Shown one piece after another: positions 36,530 through 45,763 of a stretch of 64,000 nt of DNA. The position numbers and the translations under genes were made by a program. This DNA comes from Paracoccus haematequi (lineage in GTDB: Bacteria > Pseudomonadota > Alphaproteobacteria > Rhodobacterales > Rhodobacteraceae). Where the stretch lies: the NCBI RefSeq assembly GCF_900631945.1, contig NZ_UZWE01000029.1, forward strand, positions 186,001-250,000, written 5' to 3'. Positions within the stretch are counted from its first letter, which is position 1, and every line of letters starts with the position of its first letter. A model generated the notes under the pieces. The model worked only from the letters and a program-made list of their open reading frames with translations, made no database searches and was not told where the DNA came from.

Positions 36530-37561
36530 ATGAAACTGTCGCGACGCAATTTCCTGCAGGCAAGTGCGGGCGCATCGGCGCTTGCCGCACTGGGGGTGCC
36601 AGCTTTTGCGCAGAACAATCCCTTCATCGTCAACATGTTTGGCGGACGTTGGGAAAACGACTGGCGCCAGCATGTCATCCCGAAGTTTGCAGAACAGATT
36701 GGCCGTCCCGTCGAACTGGACATCGGGCTTGGTACCTCGTGGATCGCGAATTTTCGCGCGGCGGGTCCGCAGAATCCGCCTTTCGCGTCGGTGATGTTGA
36801 ACGAACGCTACACCGCGATGATTCGCAACGAAGGCTATTTCGAGGAGCTGACCCCCGAGAAGGTTCCGAACATGGCCGACCTGATCGAACCCGCGAAGCT
36901 CAAGGGACATACCGGACTGACCGGGATGCTGGCGCCGCTGATCCTGGCCTATCGCACCGATCTGGTCACCGAGCCGCCGCGCGGTTGGGCGGACCTGTGG
37001 CACGAACGCTTCCGGGGCCAGCTCGGGCTTTACAAGATCACCAATTCGGCTGGCGTCATGATGGCCCTGTGGGCGGGCGAACATTTCGGCTCGGGCCGCG
37101 ACGATGCGGAAACCGCCGTCGCCAAGTTCAAGGAACTCTCGCCCTTCCCGCAGATCGGCTATTCCTCGCAGCTCACGCCCTTGATGATGCAGGGCCAGGT
37201 TGCCGTTGCGCCGCTGGATGTGGGCGAGGTGAAGGCCATGCAGGATCAGGGCGTTCCGGTCGACTATGTCATCCCCGAGGAGGGAATGCTGGTATTTGAT
37301 CACTCGTTCAGCGTGTTCGCGCACCATCCCGACAAGGCACTGGGACTGGAATATGTGAACTTCGTCCTCAGCCCCGAAATCCAGCTGTGGATGGCCGAGA
37401 ACTGGCTGATCGCGCCGACGAACAAGACCGTAAAACTGCCCGAATCGGTGGCGAAATGGCCGTTGAGTGCCGATCAGGTGACGCAGGCGATCCGCTTTGA
37501 CTGGGATGATGCAAACGCCGTTTCCGGCAAGCTGAACGACCTTTGGGAACGGACGATCTGA
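36530..37561 (+). CDS. ABC importer binding protein (PotD/extracellular family 1-like, Tat signal)
   Basis: A 343-residue periplasmic receptor with a twin-arginine leader (LSRRNFLQASAG, residues 3-14) and cleavage near AFAQ. The mature protein begins FIVNMFGGRWENDW and continues with the two-lobed fold of polyamine/iron-type receptors. RBS caggaga precedes the ATG at 36530. Genes for ATPase and two PotB/PotC-type permeases follow directly. The ligand is unknown; the co-encoded racemase and amidohydrolases suggest a ureide, hydantoin or N-acyl/N-carbamoyl compound. Confidence 0.88.
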   Translation: MKLSRRNFLQASAGASALAALGVPAFAQNNPFIVNMFGGRWENDWRQHVIPKFAEQIGRPVELDIGLGTSWIANFRAAGPQNPPFASVMLNERYTAMIRNEGYFEELTPEKVPNMADLIEPAKLKGHTGLTGMLAPLILAYRTDLVTEPPRGWADLWHERFRGQLGLYKITNSAGVMMALWAGEHFGSGRDDAETAVAKFKELSPFPQIGYSSQLTPLMMQGQVAVAPLDVGEVKAMQDQGVPVDYVIPEEGMLVFDHSFSVFAHHPDKALGLEYVNFVLSPEIQLWMAENWLIAPTNKTVKLPESVAKWPLSADQVTQAIRFDWDDANAVSGKLNDLWERTI

Positions 37562-37564
37562 ACC

Positions 37565-38626
37565 ATGGCGACGGTCGAGGCAATAAAGCTGCACAAGCGC
37601 TATCATGACTTCGTCGCCCTGGACGATGTGACGCTTCGTGCAGAATCAGGGCAGCTGGTGACGCTCTTGGGGCCTTCGGGCTGCGGCAAGAGCACCACCC
37701 TTCGCTGTCTGGCGGGATTTCTGGACCCTGAAGGCGGGGACATCACGCTGGATGGTGAAAGCATCCTGAAGCTGCCTTCGAACCGTCGCGGCTTCGGTGT
37801 GGTCTTTCAGAACTATGCTCTGTTTCCGCACATGACGGTGGCCGAGAACATCGGCTACGGGCTGAGGTTGCAGAAATGCCCCAAGCCCGACATGGCGCGG
37901 CGCGTCGGGGAAGCGGTCGATCTGGTTCGACTCAATGGACTGGAAGACCGTCTGCCACGCCAAATCTCGGGCGGGCAACAGCAGCGGGTCGCCTTGGCGC
38001 GGGCACTGGTGATGAAGCCGCGTCTTCTGCTTCTGGACGAGCCTCTGGCGAACCTGGATGCGCGGTTGCGAGACGAGGTGCGGTGGCTGATCCGCGACCT
38101 GCAGCAGCAGTCGGGGATCACGGCCTTCTATGTGACCCATGACCAGTCCGAAGCGATGGCCATGTCCGACATGGTGGCTGTCATGAAAGCAGGTCGCGTT
38201 GCCCAGTTCGCCACGCCGCGCGAAATCTATCAAAAGCCGGTCGAACGCTATGTGGCGGATTTCACCGGCGAGGCCAATTTCCTGGCCTGTCAGTCGGTCG
38301 CGGAACAGGGTTCGGGACAATACCGGATCGAGGCAGGCGGCACCGTGCTGACAGTGGCTGGCGTCCAGGGCCTGAACGGTCGCGCGGAACTGCTGGTCCG
38401 CCCCGAGACATTGCGTCTGGCCGCCCCGGACGAGGCGGCGGATTTCAACGGACGTATCGTCAAGTGTGCCTTCGTGGGTGCCTCGCAGCTGTGCGAGATC
38501 GCACTGCCCGATGGCGGGACGCTGAAGCTGACGGCGGCGCCCAATACGCCTGTCCATGTCGGCGACGCGGCGGCGGTCGTGATGGATCGCGCACAAGCCT
38601 GGCTGATGCCCGAGGTGGCGCCATGA
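37565..38626 (+). CDS. ABC importer ATPase (PotA-like)
   Basis: A 353-residue ATPase of the polyamine/maltose class. Walker A GPSGCGKST (about residues 38-46), Q-loop VVFQNYALFPHMTV, signature ISGGQQQRVALARAL, Walker B LLLLDEP with LANLD, and the H-loop in VTHDQSEA are intact. A C-terminal TOBE-type domain (about residues 275-350) follows. It starts 3 bp after the binding-protein stop and overlaps the first permease (ATGA). Confidence 0.92.
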   Translation: MATVEAIKLHKRYHDFVALDDVTLRAESGQLVTLLGPSGCGKSTTLRCLAGFLDPEGGDITLDGESILKLPSNRRGFGVVFQNYALFPHMTVAENIGYGLRLQKCPKPDMARRVGEAVDLVRLNGLEDRLPRQISGGQQQRVALARALVMKPRLLLLDEPLANLDARLRDEVRWLIRDLQQQSGITAFYVTHDQSEAMAMSDMVAVMKAGRVAQFATPREIYQKPVERYVADFTGEANFLACQSVAEQGSGQYRIEAGGTVLTVAGVQGLNGRAELLVRPETLRLAAPDEAADFNGRIVKCAFVGASQLCEIALPDGGTLKLTAAPNTPVHVGDAAAVVMDRAQAWLMPEVAP

Positions 38627-39480
38627 CCGCCAAGACCCGCCTGCGACTGCTGCTGTCGGTGCCGGCCATCGTTCTGATCTTCGTATTCATGATCCTGCCG
38701 ATCACGAACATGATCGAGATGAGCTTTCGCACGCCCGGCACGAGCGAGCCGTTCGGCCCCGATTATACCGGAATGCATTACACCCGCATTCTGGGGGATG
38801 GTTATTATTGGGGCGTGCTGGCGCGTTCGTTGCTGACCGCAGGGCTGGTGACGGTGCTGTGCCTGATCGTCAGCTTTCCGATCGCTTGGCATCTGTCTCG
38901 GGCGCGCGGGCTGAAGGCCGTCCTGCTTTACGCCTGCATCGTCTCGCCCCTGATGACCGGCGTCCTGGTGCGCAATTTCGGCTGGATGATCGTCACCGCC
39001 CTGAACGGCCCGCTGAACGAGACGCTGATGGCCCTGGGCATCATCGAACGTCCGCTGCGGCTTTTGTTCACGCAGGGGCTGGTGGTCCTGGCGCTGGTGC
39101 ATGTCTTTGTGCCTTTCATGGTGCTGCCGATCAACAATGCCCTGCGCAATATCCCCGAAAGCCTGACCGAAGCCTCGGCCTCGATGGGGGCGAGCCGGAT
39201 GCAGGTCTTCCGCGACATCATCCTGCCGCTCAGCTTTCCGGGCATCCAGCCGGGCATGATCCTGGTCTATGTCCTGGCCGTCGCGGCCTATGTGACGCCG
39301 GCGCTGCTTGGCGGGCAGATGGTCAGCGTGATGCCGACGCTGATCGTGGGCGAATTGACCGGGACATTCCAGTGGCCCTTCGGTTCGGCGCTGGCAATCA
39401 CCCTGTCGGTCTCGACGGTGATCGTGGTGGTGACATTCACGATGCTGACCTCGAAGCTGATGGAAAGGGCCAAGGCATGA
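38623..39480 (+). CDS. ABC importer permease 1 (PotB-like)
   Basis: A 285-residue inner-membrane permease with six hydrophobic helices and a long periplasmic stretch after the first. The EAA coupling loop is recognisable as SLTEASASMGASRMQVFRDIILP (about residues 184-206). Start and stop overlap with neighbouring genes by 4 bp on both sides, indicating coupled synthesis of the transporter subunits. Confidence 0.9.
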   Translation: MTAKTRLRLLLSVPAIVLIFVFMILPITNMIEMSFRTPGTSEPFGPDYTGMHYTRILGDGYYWGVLARSLLTAGLVTVLCLIVSFPIAWHLSRARGLKAVLLYACIVSPLMTGVLVRNFGWMIVTALNGPLNETLMALGIIERPLRLLFTQGLVVLALVHVFVPFMVLPINNALRNIPESLTEASASMGASRMQVFRDIILPLSFPGIQPGMILVYVLAVAAYVTPALLGGQMVSVMPTLIVGELTGTFQWPFGSALAITLSVSTVIVVVTFTMLTSKLMERAKA

Positions 39481-40289
39481 GCGCGGCAGGTGCAACCTTT
39501 GGAAGCGGCCGCAGTGTCGGGCTTGGCTTTTCCCTGCTGATCGTGGCGCTTTACGTGTTCCTGCTGATGCCGCTGGTCACGATCGTCGGTGCGTCCTTCA
39601 CCTCGGGCCTGATGATCGAGTTTCCGCCGCAGGGCTTTTCGTTGCAGTGGTATCAAGAGTTCCTGTCGCGCAAGGATCTGGTCGATGGGCTGCTGATGTC
39701 GTTGCGCGTTGCTGCGATCACTGCGGTCGTGACGACGGTCATAGCGGTGATGGCGGCCTTGGCGGGGCAGGCGATGGCGGGCCGCATGGCCGGCTGGTTC
39801 CATCTGGGCATGACCTTGCCGCTGCTGGTGCCGGAACTGCTGACGGCCGTCGGCCTGCTGTTCTTCCTTTACAAGATCGGATTGGGCAAGACCGTTCTGG
39901 GGCTGCAGTTCGGCCATATCCTGATGGCCTTTCCCTATGCCTATGTCTCGATCACGGCCGCCCTGCGGCAGGTGCCCCCGTCCCTTGAGGAAGCCTCTTC
40001 CAGCATGGGTGCGACCGGCTGGCAGACTTTCAGGCTGGTGATCCTGCCGCTGGTCATGCCGGGGGTGGCGATGGGCGCGATCTTCGCCTTCATCAACAGC
40101 TTTGATCTTTACACGATCTCGCTGCTGTTGAAGCCGATTGGCGGAAACACCCTGCCTCTCGCGCTGTTCGACTTTCTGACCTACGAATTCAAGCCCACGG
40201 CGGCCGCGGCGGCGACACTGTCGATCCTGCTGTCTCTTGTGGGTGTGGTGCTGGTGCAACGCCTTGTCGGCCTGCAGCGGGCCTTCTGA
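39477..40289 (+). CDS. ABC importer permease 2 (PotC-like)
   Basis: A 270-residue permease partner. About six hydrophobic helices are visible and the EAA loop SLEEASSSMGATGWQTFRLVILP lies near residues 168-190. The start at 39477 overlaps the stop of permease 1. The racemase-like gene follows after 34 bp with its own RBS, so importer and enzymes probably form one transcript. Confidence 0.9.
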   Translation: MSAAGATFGSGRSVGLGFSLLIVALYVFLLMPLVTIVGASFTSGLMIEFPPQGFSLQWYQEFLSRKDLVDGLLMSLRVAAITAVVTTVIAVMAALAGQAMAGRMAGWFHLGMTLPLLVPELLTAVGLLFFLYKIGLGKTVLGLQFGHILMAFPYAYVSITAALRQVPPSLEEASSSMGATGWQTFRLVILPLVMPGVAMGAIFAFINSFDLYTISLLLKPIGGNTLPLALFDFLTYEFKPTAAAAATLSILLSLVGVVLVQRLVGLQRAF

Positions 40290-40323
40290 CGCGCTTGCCC
40301 CAACCGACCCGAAAGGAAGACCA

Positions 40324-41049
40324 ATGACGGACGATTTGGCCGGTCGGCCCCGGCTGCTTTACCAGCTTGTCAGCCCCCTGCACCGCACCGCAGGGCAGGC
40401 CGAAGTGGCGCGGCGCCTGGCGATGCTGCAAGCCTGGGCTCCGGGCTGCGATGTCGGGATCGCCTCGCCCCAGAACGGGCCGCCTGCCATCGAAAAGGCC
40501 AGCGACATCGCCATGGTCGTGCCCCATCTTGCCGATGCTGCAAGAACCTGGACCGCCTCGGGGCATCAGGCCGTTGTCATCGGCTGCTTCAGCGACCCGG
40601 GCGTCGAGGCTTTGTCCGAGATCTCGGGCCTGCCGGTCATCGGACCGGGCGAGGCGGGCATTCTGGCAGCCCTGCAACTGGGTGAGCGGTTCTCGGTCCT
40701 GTCGTCGGACCCGACACCGCCCGGACTGCGGCGGCGCATCAGGGGCATGGGCGCCGAGCCGATGTTTCTATCCGAGGTCCGTGTCGGAGGATCAGTCGCT
40801 GCGCTGATTGCCGATCCCGACCGCCACCTGCCTGCCATCGTCGATCAGGCACGCGGCTGCGTGGCCGCCGGTGCCGAAGTGCTGGTGCTGGGTTGCCTTG
40901 CCATGTCGTTCGCGCCGGGACTTGCGCAAAATTTGTCGCGGGCCGTGGGCGTGCCGGTTGTCAATCCCGTCATTGCCGGGCTGCGCGCCGCCGAGACCGC
41001 TCTTTTGTTCGGCGCCGGCCTGCGCCCGCAGACCATTATCGAAGGCTGA
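40324..41049 (+). CDS. Asp/Glu/hydantoin racemase family protein
   Basis: A cofactor-independent racemase fold of 241 residues using two cysteines as acid/base pair. Both are present in symmetric contexts, VVIGCFSDPG (about residue 84) and LVLGCLAMSF (about residue 190). The family includes aspartate, hydantoin and allantoin racemases. Adjacent deacetylase-fold, M20 and AllE-type genes favour the hydantoin/allantoin branch, but specificity cannot be read directly. RBS aggaaga precedes the ATG. The next gene starts 4 bp after the stop with a TTG. Confidence 0.87.
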   Translation: MTDDLAGRPRLLYQLVSPLHRTAGQAEVARRLAMLQAWAPGCDVGIASPQNGPPAIEKASDIAMVVPHLADAARTWTASGHQAVVIGCFSDPGVEALSEISGLPVIGPGEAGILAALQLGERFSVLSSDPTPPGLRRRIRGMGAEPMFLSEVRVGGSVAALIADPDRHLPAIVDQARGCVAAGAEVLVLGCLAMSFAPGLAQNLSRAVGVPVVNPVIAGLRAAETALLFGAGLRPQTIIEG

Positions 41050-41053
41050 CATC

Positions 41054-41938
41054 TTGAACTTCATCGACCCCGATTATGCCGACCTGCTGCAAACCGCGCG
41101 CTGCCAACCCGGACGGCGCGTTCCCATTCCGGATCTGGCCTGGCCCGAAGGCGTCAGATGCGCGGTGAACTTCACCTTGGATTTCGACGCGATGCTGTTG
41201 CGGCGGCTGCTCAACGAACCTTGGGGCCAGCGCGCCAAGGGCGAATTCGGCGGCCGGGTGGGGATATGGCGCATCCTCGACATGTTCGACGGACAGGATG
41301 TCAAGGTTACGGTCTTTACGCCGGGCCGGATCTGCGAACTTTATCCGAAGGCGCTGCATCGCGCCGTCGCGGCCGGACATGAATTGGCCGACCACATGTG
41401 GGAACATGATGTGGCAACCGATCCGGTGATCGAGGAGGCGCATCTGTCGCGCACCCTGGCCGCCTTGTCCGGGATTTCTGGACAGCCGGTGATCGGCACG
41501 CGGTCCAGCCACACGCAGGCGCTGCTGCGGAACAAGGGCGTGCTCTACAACTCGTTCACCTCCGCCAGCCGGATGCCGCTTTACGAATACGACGAGGAAG
41601 GCGCGAACCCCATCCTGCAACTGCCGTTCCATTACGCCCTGGATGACGCGATGTTCTTCAGCTTCGGCTGGCTTGCCACGCCCAACCAGGCGCAGAGGAT
41701 CATGGATGTGGACGAGGTCTTCGACATCTGGTGGCAAACCTTCGAGCAGGAATACCGGCGCGGCGGCTATGTGAATTTCCTGCTGCATCCCTTCGTCTCG
41801 GGTCATGCCCTGCGGGTCGACATGCTGGAGCGGCTGATCCAGCGGATGAAGACCCTGCCGGGCGTGTGGTTTCCGACCTGCGCCGAGGTCGCGCACCACA
41901 TCCTGACCCATTACCCCCTGCACAAGATCGAGGGATGA
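41054..41938 (+). CDS. polysaccharide-deacetylase-fold amidohydrolase (PuuE-allantoinase-like)
   Basis: A 294-residue NodB-fold protein. Motif 1 is NFTLDFDAM (Asp residues of the metal/base site) and motif 2 is ADHMWEHD, giving the H-x3-H metal ligands. GTRSSHT supplies the motif-3 Arg, and a late HPFVSGH segment follows. Short NodB-fold proteins of this shape include the cyclic-ureide hydrolase PuuE, which opens allantoin. The start is taken as TTG 41054 (RBS gaagg) since no ATG exists at the N-terminus; the first codons FIDPDYADLL look like a natural beginning. It is immediately followed by a degenerate paralogue. Confidence 0.8.
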   Translation: MNFIDPDYADLLQTARCQPGRRVPIPDLAWPEGVRCAVNFTLDFDAMLLRRLLNEPWGQRAKGEFGGRVGIWRILDMFDGQDVKVTVFTPGRICELYPKALHRAVAAGHELADHMWEHDVATDPVIEEAHLSRTLAALSGISGQPVIGTRSSHTQALLRNKGVLYNSFTSASRMPLYEYDEEGANPILQLPFHYALDDAMFFSFGWLATPNQAQRIMDVDEVFDIWWQTFEQEYRRGGYVNFLLHPFVSGHALRVDMLERLIQRMKTLPGVWFPTCAEVAHHILTHYPLHKIEG

Positions 41939-41942
41939 CGCG

Positions 41943-42881
41943 ATGCCTTGGAAGGACAACTATACCACCAGCGATGAGGTGGGGATTCGCGACCACGAAA
42001 TCAGCTGGCCCCTTGGTCAGCAGATGGCCTTGGGTCTGACCGTCAACCTGAACCCCGCCGCAGCGGGCAAGGGGATCACGAAAAAGGATCTGGCCTATCC
42101 GACATGGCATTTCGGGATGCACGAGGGGCTGGATGCGTTCCTGAGCCTGTTTGCCCGTCTGAACATTCGCGCCACATTCGCCGTCCCCGCCCTGGTCGCC
42201 GAGGCCTTCGCGCCGCGCATCCGGCAGGTCGCCGAGGCTGGCCACGAGATCGCCGCACAGGGCCTGATCGGCGAGGATCCGTCCTTGATGCAGCCCGGTC
42301 AGGAAGCCGCGCTTATCGGCAAGGCGACGGAAATCCTGACGCGCATCACCAGTGCCGCACCGAAAGGCTGGTTTGCCCTGCCACGTCCCGACGATGCCTT
42401 CGCCACCGGAACAGTAACGGATGACACAGTCCGGCTGCTGCGCCAGGCGGGCTATACCTATTATGGCAACGGTATGGCCGACGATGCGCCCTATTGGTGG
42501 GTGACCGATGCCAGCCGTGGCCAGAGCCTTCTGGCCTTGCCCTATTATTACCACTTCGATGACACGTTCTTCCTGATGTTTCCGCGAGAAGGCACGGGAC
42601 TGGAGCGACCGGACGCGCTGCTGCGCAACTGGCACGCCGAGTTCGGTGCCCAGTATCGGCGCGGACGATACTTCAACCTGTGCGTCTCGCCCGCACGGTC
42701 CGGCTGGGCGCATCGGCTGGACAATCTGGCCAGCTTCCTGACCGAGGCCATGGAACACCCCGGTGTCTGGGCAGCCACAGGAACCGAGATCGCGGCGCAC
42801 TGGCAGCAGCACTATCCGTCGGAAAGCCAGTTGAATCTGGAACCCTCGATCTGGCGCGACTATGCCGACAGTCTGAGTTGA
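41943..42881 (+). CDS. second polysaccharide-deacetylase-fold protein, metal site degenerate
   Basis: A 312-residue paralogue of the preceding protein: both share the TFxxP..GRI / ATFAVPALVAEAF layout and a C-terminal GVWxxTxxEIAxH element. However, the catalytic positions are replaced. Motif 1 reads GLTVNLNPAA without the Asp pair, motif 2 reads AAQGLIGED without either histidine, and motif 3 reads ALPRPDD. It is unlikely to be a metal hydrolase by itself. It may form a heteromer with its neighbour or bind substrate. It starts 4 bp downstream and lies 3 bp before the M20 gene. The coding frame is intact, so it is not a pseudogene. Confidence 0.82.
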   Translation: MPWKDNYTTSDEVGIRDHEISWPLGQQMALGLTVNLNPAAAGKGITKKDLAYPTWHFGMHEGLDAFLSLFARLNIRATFAVPALVAEAFAPRIRQVAEAGHEIAAQGLIGEDPSLMQPGQEAALIGKATEILTRITSAAPKGWFALPRPDDAFATGTVTDDTVRLLRQAGYTYYGNGMADDAPYWWVTDASRGQSLLALPYYYHFDDTFFLMFPREGTGLERPDALLRNWHAEFGAQYRRGRYFNLCVSPARSGWAHRLDNLASFLTEAMEHPGVWAATGTEIAAHWQQHYPSESQLNLEPSIWRDYADSLS

Positions 42882-42884
42882 GAA

Positions 42885-44015
42885 ATGACAGGATTTGACA
42901 GCGAAACACTTCTGAACGGCCTGATGCGTTGGGTCGAGATCGACACCCCCACCGGAGACATCGAGGGCATCGCCCGCCTGATCGACCTGATCGAGACCGA
43001 CCTGCGCCCCCTTGGACCTCGGCTCGAACGCATTCCGGCCCGCGAGGGTATGGGCGAGCACCTGATTGCGCGCTTTGCGGGTGGACCGGGACCGGGGGTG
43101 CTTGTGACCAGCCATATCGACACCGTCTGCCCGCCCGGCGCGGTGGCAATCCGGCGCGAGGGGGATCGTCAGTATGGCCCAGGGATCGCCGACATGAAGG
43201 GGGGCGGCTTCCTGGCCTTGGCGGCCATTGCCAGTCTTGTCCGTGAAGGCCTGCCGCTGCCGGGGCCGGTCACGATGATCTGGAACAGCGACGAGGAAAT
43301 CGGATCGCCCACATCCTCGATGCTGATCGCGGAAGAGGCGCGGCGCCACGGCGCGGCCCTGATCCCCGAACCCGCTCGCGGCGACGAGGCGATCACCTTC
43401 CGCAAGGGGCGCGCAAAGTACCGCCTGGATTTTACGGGACGCGAGGCGCATGCCGGCTCGGCCTTCCAGGATGGGCGAAGCGCTGTCTCCGAACTGGCAC
43501 GGGCCGTTCTGGTCCTTGACGCCATGACCGATCTGGACCGGGGCACGACCGTCAACATAGGCCGAATTTCCGGTGGGACCGAACCCAATGTCGTTGCCGG
43601 TCGCGCCAGTTGCGACATCGACGTGCGCTTTGCCGACGATGCTGATGGGCAGCGGGTCGAGGCGGCGATCATGGCTTATCGGCCGCATGACGGCGATGTC
43701 TGGGTCACGGTATCCGGGGAAATCGAGAAGCCCTGCCTGGCCCGGAGCAGCGGCACGATTGCGATGTTCCGGACCGCGCAACAGATCAATGCGGGCCTTG
43801 GCCTGCCGCTGCTGGAGACACGCTCGGGCGGGGGAAGCGACGGCAACTTCACGTCTGCGGCGGGGATTCCAACGCTTGACGGCTTGGGCGCCATTGGGGG
43901 TGACTGGCATTCGCCCAACGAACATGTGCTTGTCGGACCGCTGGGACGCCGCGCCGCGCTGTTGCGAGGGCTGATCTTACATTTTGCGGGCCATGCGCCC
44001 GATGCAGGGACATGA
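42885..44015 (+). CDS. M20-family metallopeptidase/amidohydrolase (CPG2/ArgE-like)
   Basis: A di-zinc amidohydrolase of 376 residues. Metal-site elements are the His in VTSHIDTV, the bridging Asp in GPGIADMKGG, the catalytic and metal Glu pair in NSDEEIGSP, a further Glu in IPEPARG and a C-terminal His in DWHSPNEH. The dimerisation/lid domain spans about residues 175-285. Closest in layout to carboxypeptidase G2 and acetylornithine deacetylase; allantoate and N-carbamoyl amidohydrolases are more distant relatives. It probably cleaves an amide, ureido or carbamoyl bond of the pathway intermediate. The stop overlaps the allE-like start. Confidence 0.88.
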   Translation: MTGFDSETLLNGLMRWVEIDTPTGDIEGIARLIDLIETDLRPLGPRLERIPAREGMGEHLIARFAGGPGPGVLVTSHIDTVCPPGAVAIRREGDRQYGPGIADMKGGGFLALAAIASLVREGLPLPGPVTMIWNSDEEIGSPTSSMLIAEEARRHGAALIPEPARGDEAITFRKGRAKYRLDFTGREAHAGSAFQDGRSAVSELARAVLVLDAMTDLDRGTTVNIGRISGGTEPNVVAGRASCDIDVRFADDADGQRVEAAIMAYRPHDGDVWVTVSGEIEKPCLARSSGTIAMFRTAQQINAGLGLPLLETRSGGGSDGNFTSAAGIPTLDGLGAIGGDWHSPNEHVLVGPLGRRAALLRGLILHFAGHAPDAGT

Positions 44016-44758
44016 CCATGAACCACCTGGCTGCATTCGGTGCGACCCGATCCGACATCAAGCCGCGCCACGCATTGCTGACACCGGAAAGCCATGAATG
44101 GATCACACAGCCGGATTGGCCTGGCGCGGAGCTGGCCTGGCTGATCTCGCCCGATCTGGGGGCGCAGCTGGCCATGGGGATCGTGCGTTGCGCGGAGGCT
44201 TGCGAGGCCCAACCCCCCGCCAAGGGCATCGCGCGCTTCCTGTTCTGTCTCGAGGGCCATGCCCGCCTGACCGACGGCACGGTCCTGTCGCCCGAGGACT
44301 TTTGCTTTCAGCCGCCTGGCCTGGGTGGCGGTCTGCACTTTACGGCAGGAGCGAAAGCGGTTGTCTTCGAATGGCGGTTCCTGCCGCGCGGACCCTTGCC
44401 GAACCCTGTTCATGGCAGCCTGAAGAAGATCGCGGGCCGACCGCTGCGCGGTGACGATCGTTTGGTCGTGCAGAAGATGCTGCCCGAGGATTCCAGCTTC
44501 GACTTCGAGTTCAACATCATGAACTTTCAGCCAGGCGCCTCGCTGGCCTATGTCGAGACGCATTTCATGGAACATGGCCTGCTGATGCTCGACGGCGGCG
44601 GGGTCTACAGGTTGGATCGGGACTGGTATCCCGTCACTGCGGGCGACGCGATCTGGATGGGGCCGCATGTGCCGCAATGGTTCGGTGCCCTGGGGCGCAG
44701 TCCGGCGCGCTATCTGATCTGCAAGAACTACAACCGCTCACCCCTGTCGCCGCGTTGA
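44012..44758 (+). CDS. allE: (S)-ureidoglycine aminohydrolase-like bicupin (AllE family)
   Basis: A 248-residue double-cupin protein. In the family it removes ammonia from (S)-ureidoglycine, giving (S)-ureidoglycolate, and binds Mn(II). The second cupin has the metal set expected for AllE: Glu and two His in YVETHFMEHG and the Gln in HVPQWFGALG; the C-terminal SPARYLICKNYNRSP is also characteristic. It is the most specific clue to a ureide-type pathway in this cluster. ATG 44012 overlaps the M20 stop. The 3' end overlaps the convergent LysR gene by 31 bp. Confidence 0.78.
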   Translation: MTMNHLAAFGATRSDIKPRHALLTPESHEWITQPDWPGAELAWLISPDLGAQLAMGIVRCAEACEAQPPAKGIARFLFCLEGHARLTDGTVLSPEDFCFQPPGLGGGLHFTAGAKAVVFEWRFLPRGPLPNPVHGSLKKIAGRPLRGDDRLVVQKMLPEDSSFDFEFNIMNFQPGASLAYVETHFMEHGLLMLDGGGVYRLDRDWYPVTAGDAIWMGPHVPQWFGALGRSPARYLICKNYNRSPLSPR

Positions 44759-45684
44759 AGCGTTTCGCCCCCGTACTGCGCAAACAGCGCCTTGATCGAG
44801 GCCGCAAAGGCGATCGAGGAACTGGTGGGCGTGCGCCCCGCCGCCCGGCAGCAGGACAGCGGCTTGTGGGTAAAGCCGGGGCTGTCCACGCCGATGAAGG
44901 CCAGTTGCTCGCGTTTGGTTTGCAGAAAACGTCCGATGACCATGCTGACACCCAGGCCCTCCTGCACCATCTGCCGCAGAAGCGTGAAAGAGTTCGTGTG
45001 CATGATCACGCGCACGTCCACTCTGGCGCGGACAAGGGCATCCTGGATCAGGTGGTGCAGCGACACCGAACTGTCGGGAAGGATGAACTTCTCGCCCGCA
45101 ATCTCTTCCAGACGAACCTTCCGCCGCTGGGCAAGCGGGTGGTCGAGCCCGGTAATCAGATAGGTATTGCGATGCAGGACGGCCAGAACCTCCAGATCGG
45201 GAGAGGACGGGAAGTTGTAGCCCAAGCCGATATCGACGTCGCCTTCATGCAGGCGCTTCACGATCGCGGGGGTGTTCTCGACGATGATCGTATATTGCAG
45301 ATGCGGAAAGTTCCGATGCAGGTCGCGCAGAATTCCCGGCAAAAGGTCCGAGGCGATGACCTCGTTCACGCCAAGCCGCAGGTGCCCGCGCTGCAAGCCT
45401 TTCAGTTCGTTCATCTCGTCCCGTGCGATCGCCAGTTCGTTCATCACGGATGCACAGCGGTAAAGAAGGATCTGGCCTGCCTCGGTCAGTTCCAGCCCCG
45501 CACGACCCCGGTCGCGCAGGAACAGTTCGACCCCCAGATGCTCTTCGAGGTTGCGGATCTGCTTGCTGACGGCAGAGGGGGCGATGTTCAGGCGATCGGC
45601 GGCGGCACGAAAGGACTTCTGTTGGGCGACCTCGACGAAATGACGCAGGCCGGACATGCGGGCAAGAACCGAGCTTGCGACCAT
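44728..45684 (-). CDS. LysR-family regulator
   Basis: A 318-residue LysR-type protein of the CbbR/GltC-like branch. The HTH region is at residues 10-65 (KSFRAAADRLNIAPSAVSKQIRNLE-like), and an effector domain with NTPAIVKRLHEGDVDIGLGY follows. The ATG at 45684 is chosen because upstream codons look non-coding. It is divergent from the FAD oxidase at 45764 and convergent with the allE-like gene. The short divergent gap holds an inverted repeat CACGT-N12-ACGTG (45696-45717), the natural operator candidate. It probably senses a pathway compound and controls the ureide-like cluster, the oxidase or both. Confidence 0.88.
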   Translation of the reverse strand: MVASSVLARMSGLRHFVEVAQQKSFRAAADRLNIAPSAVSKQIRNLEEHLGVELFLRDRGRAGLELTEAGQILLYRCASVMNELAIARDEMNELKGLQRGHLRLGVNEVIASDLLPGILRDLHRNFPHLQYTIIVENTPAIVKRLHEGDVDIGLGYNFPSSPDLEVLAVLHRNTYLITGLDHPLAQRRKVRLEEIAGEKFILPDSSVSLHHLIQDALVRARVDVRVIMHTNSFTLLRQMVQEGLGVSMVIGRFLQTKREQLAFIGVDSPGFTHKPLSCCRAAGRTPTSSSIAFAASIKALFAQYGGETLQRGDRGERL

Positions 45685-45695
45685 GGAAAGCCTTT

Positions 45696-45717
45696 CACGT
45701 CTCGTTCCAATAACGTG
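45696..45717. promoter_or_regulatory. inverted repeat in LysR/FAD-oxidase divergent gap
   Basis: CACGT (45696-45700) and ACGTG (45713-45717) are exact inverted arms, 12 bp apart, within the 79-bp gap between the divergent starts. The geometry fits a LysR-type site and the location suits autoregulation. Confidence 0.4.
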
Positions 45718-45763
45718 GTCATCATAAGCGGGGCAGGGTGCGGTGCAAGCTGACAGGAACACG

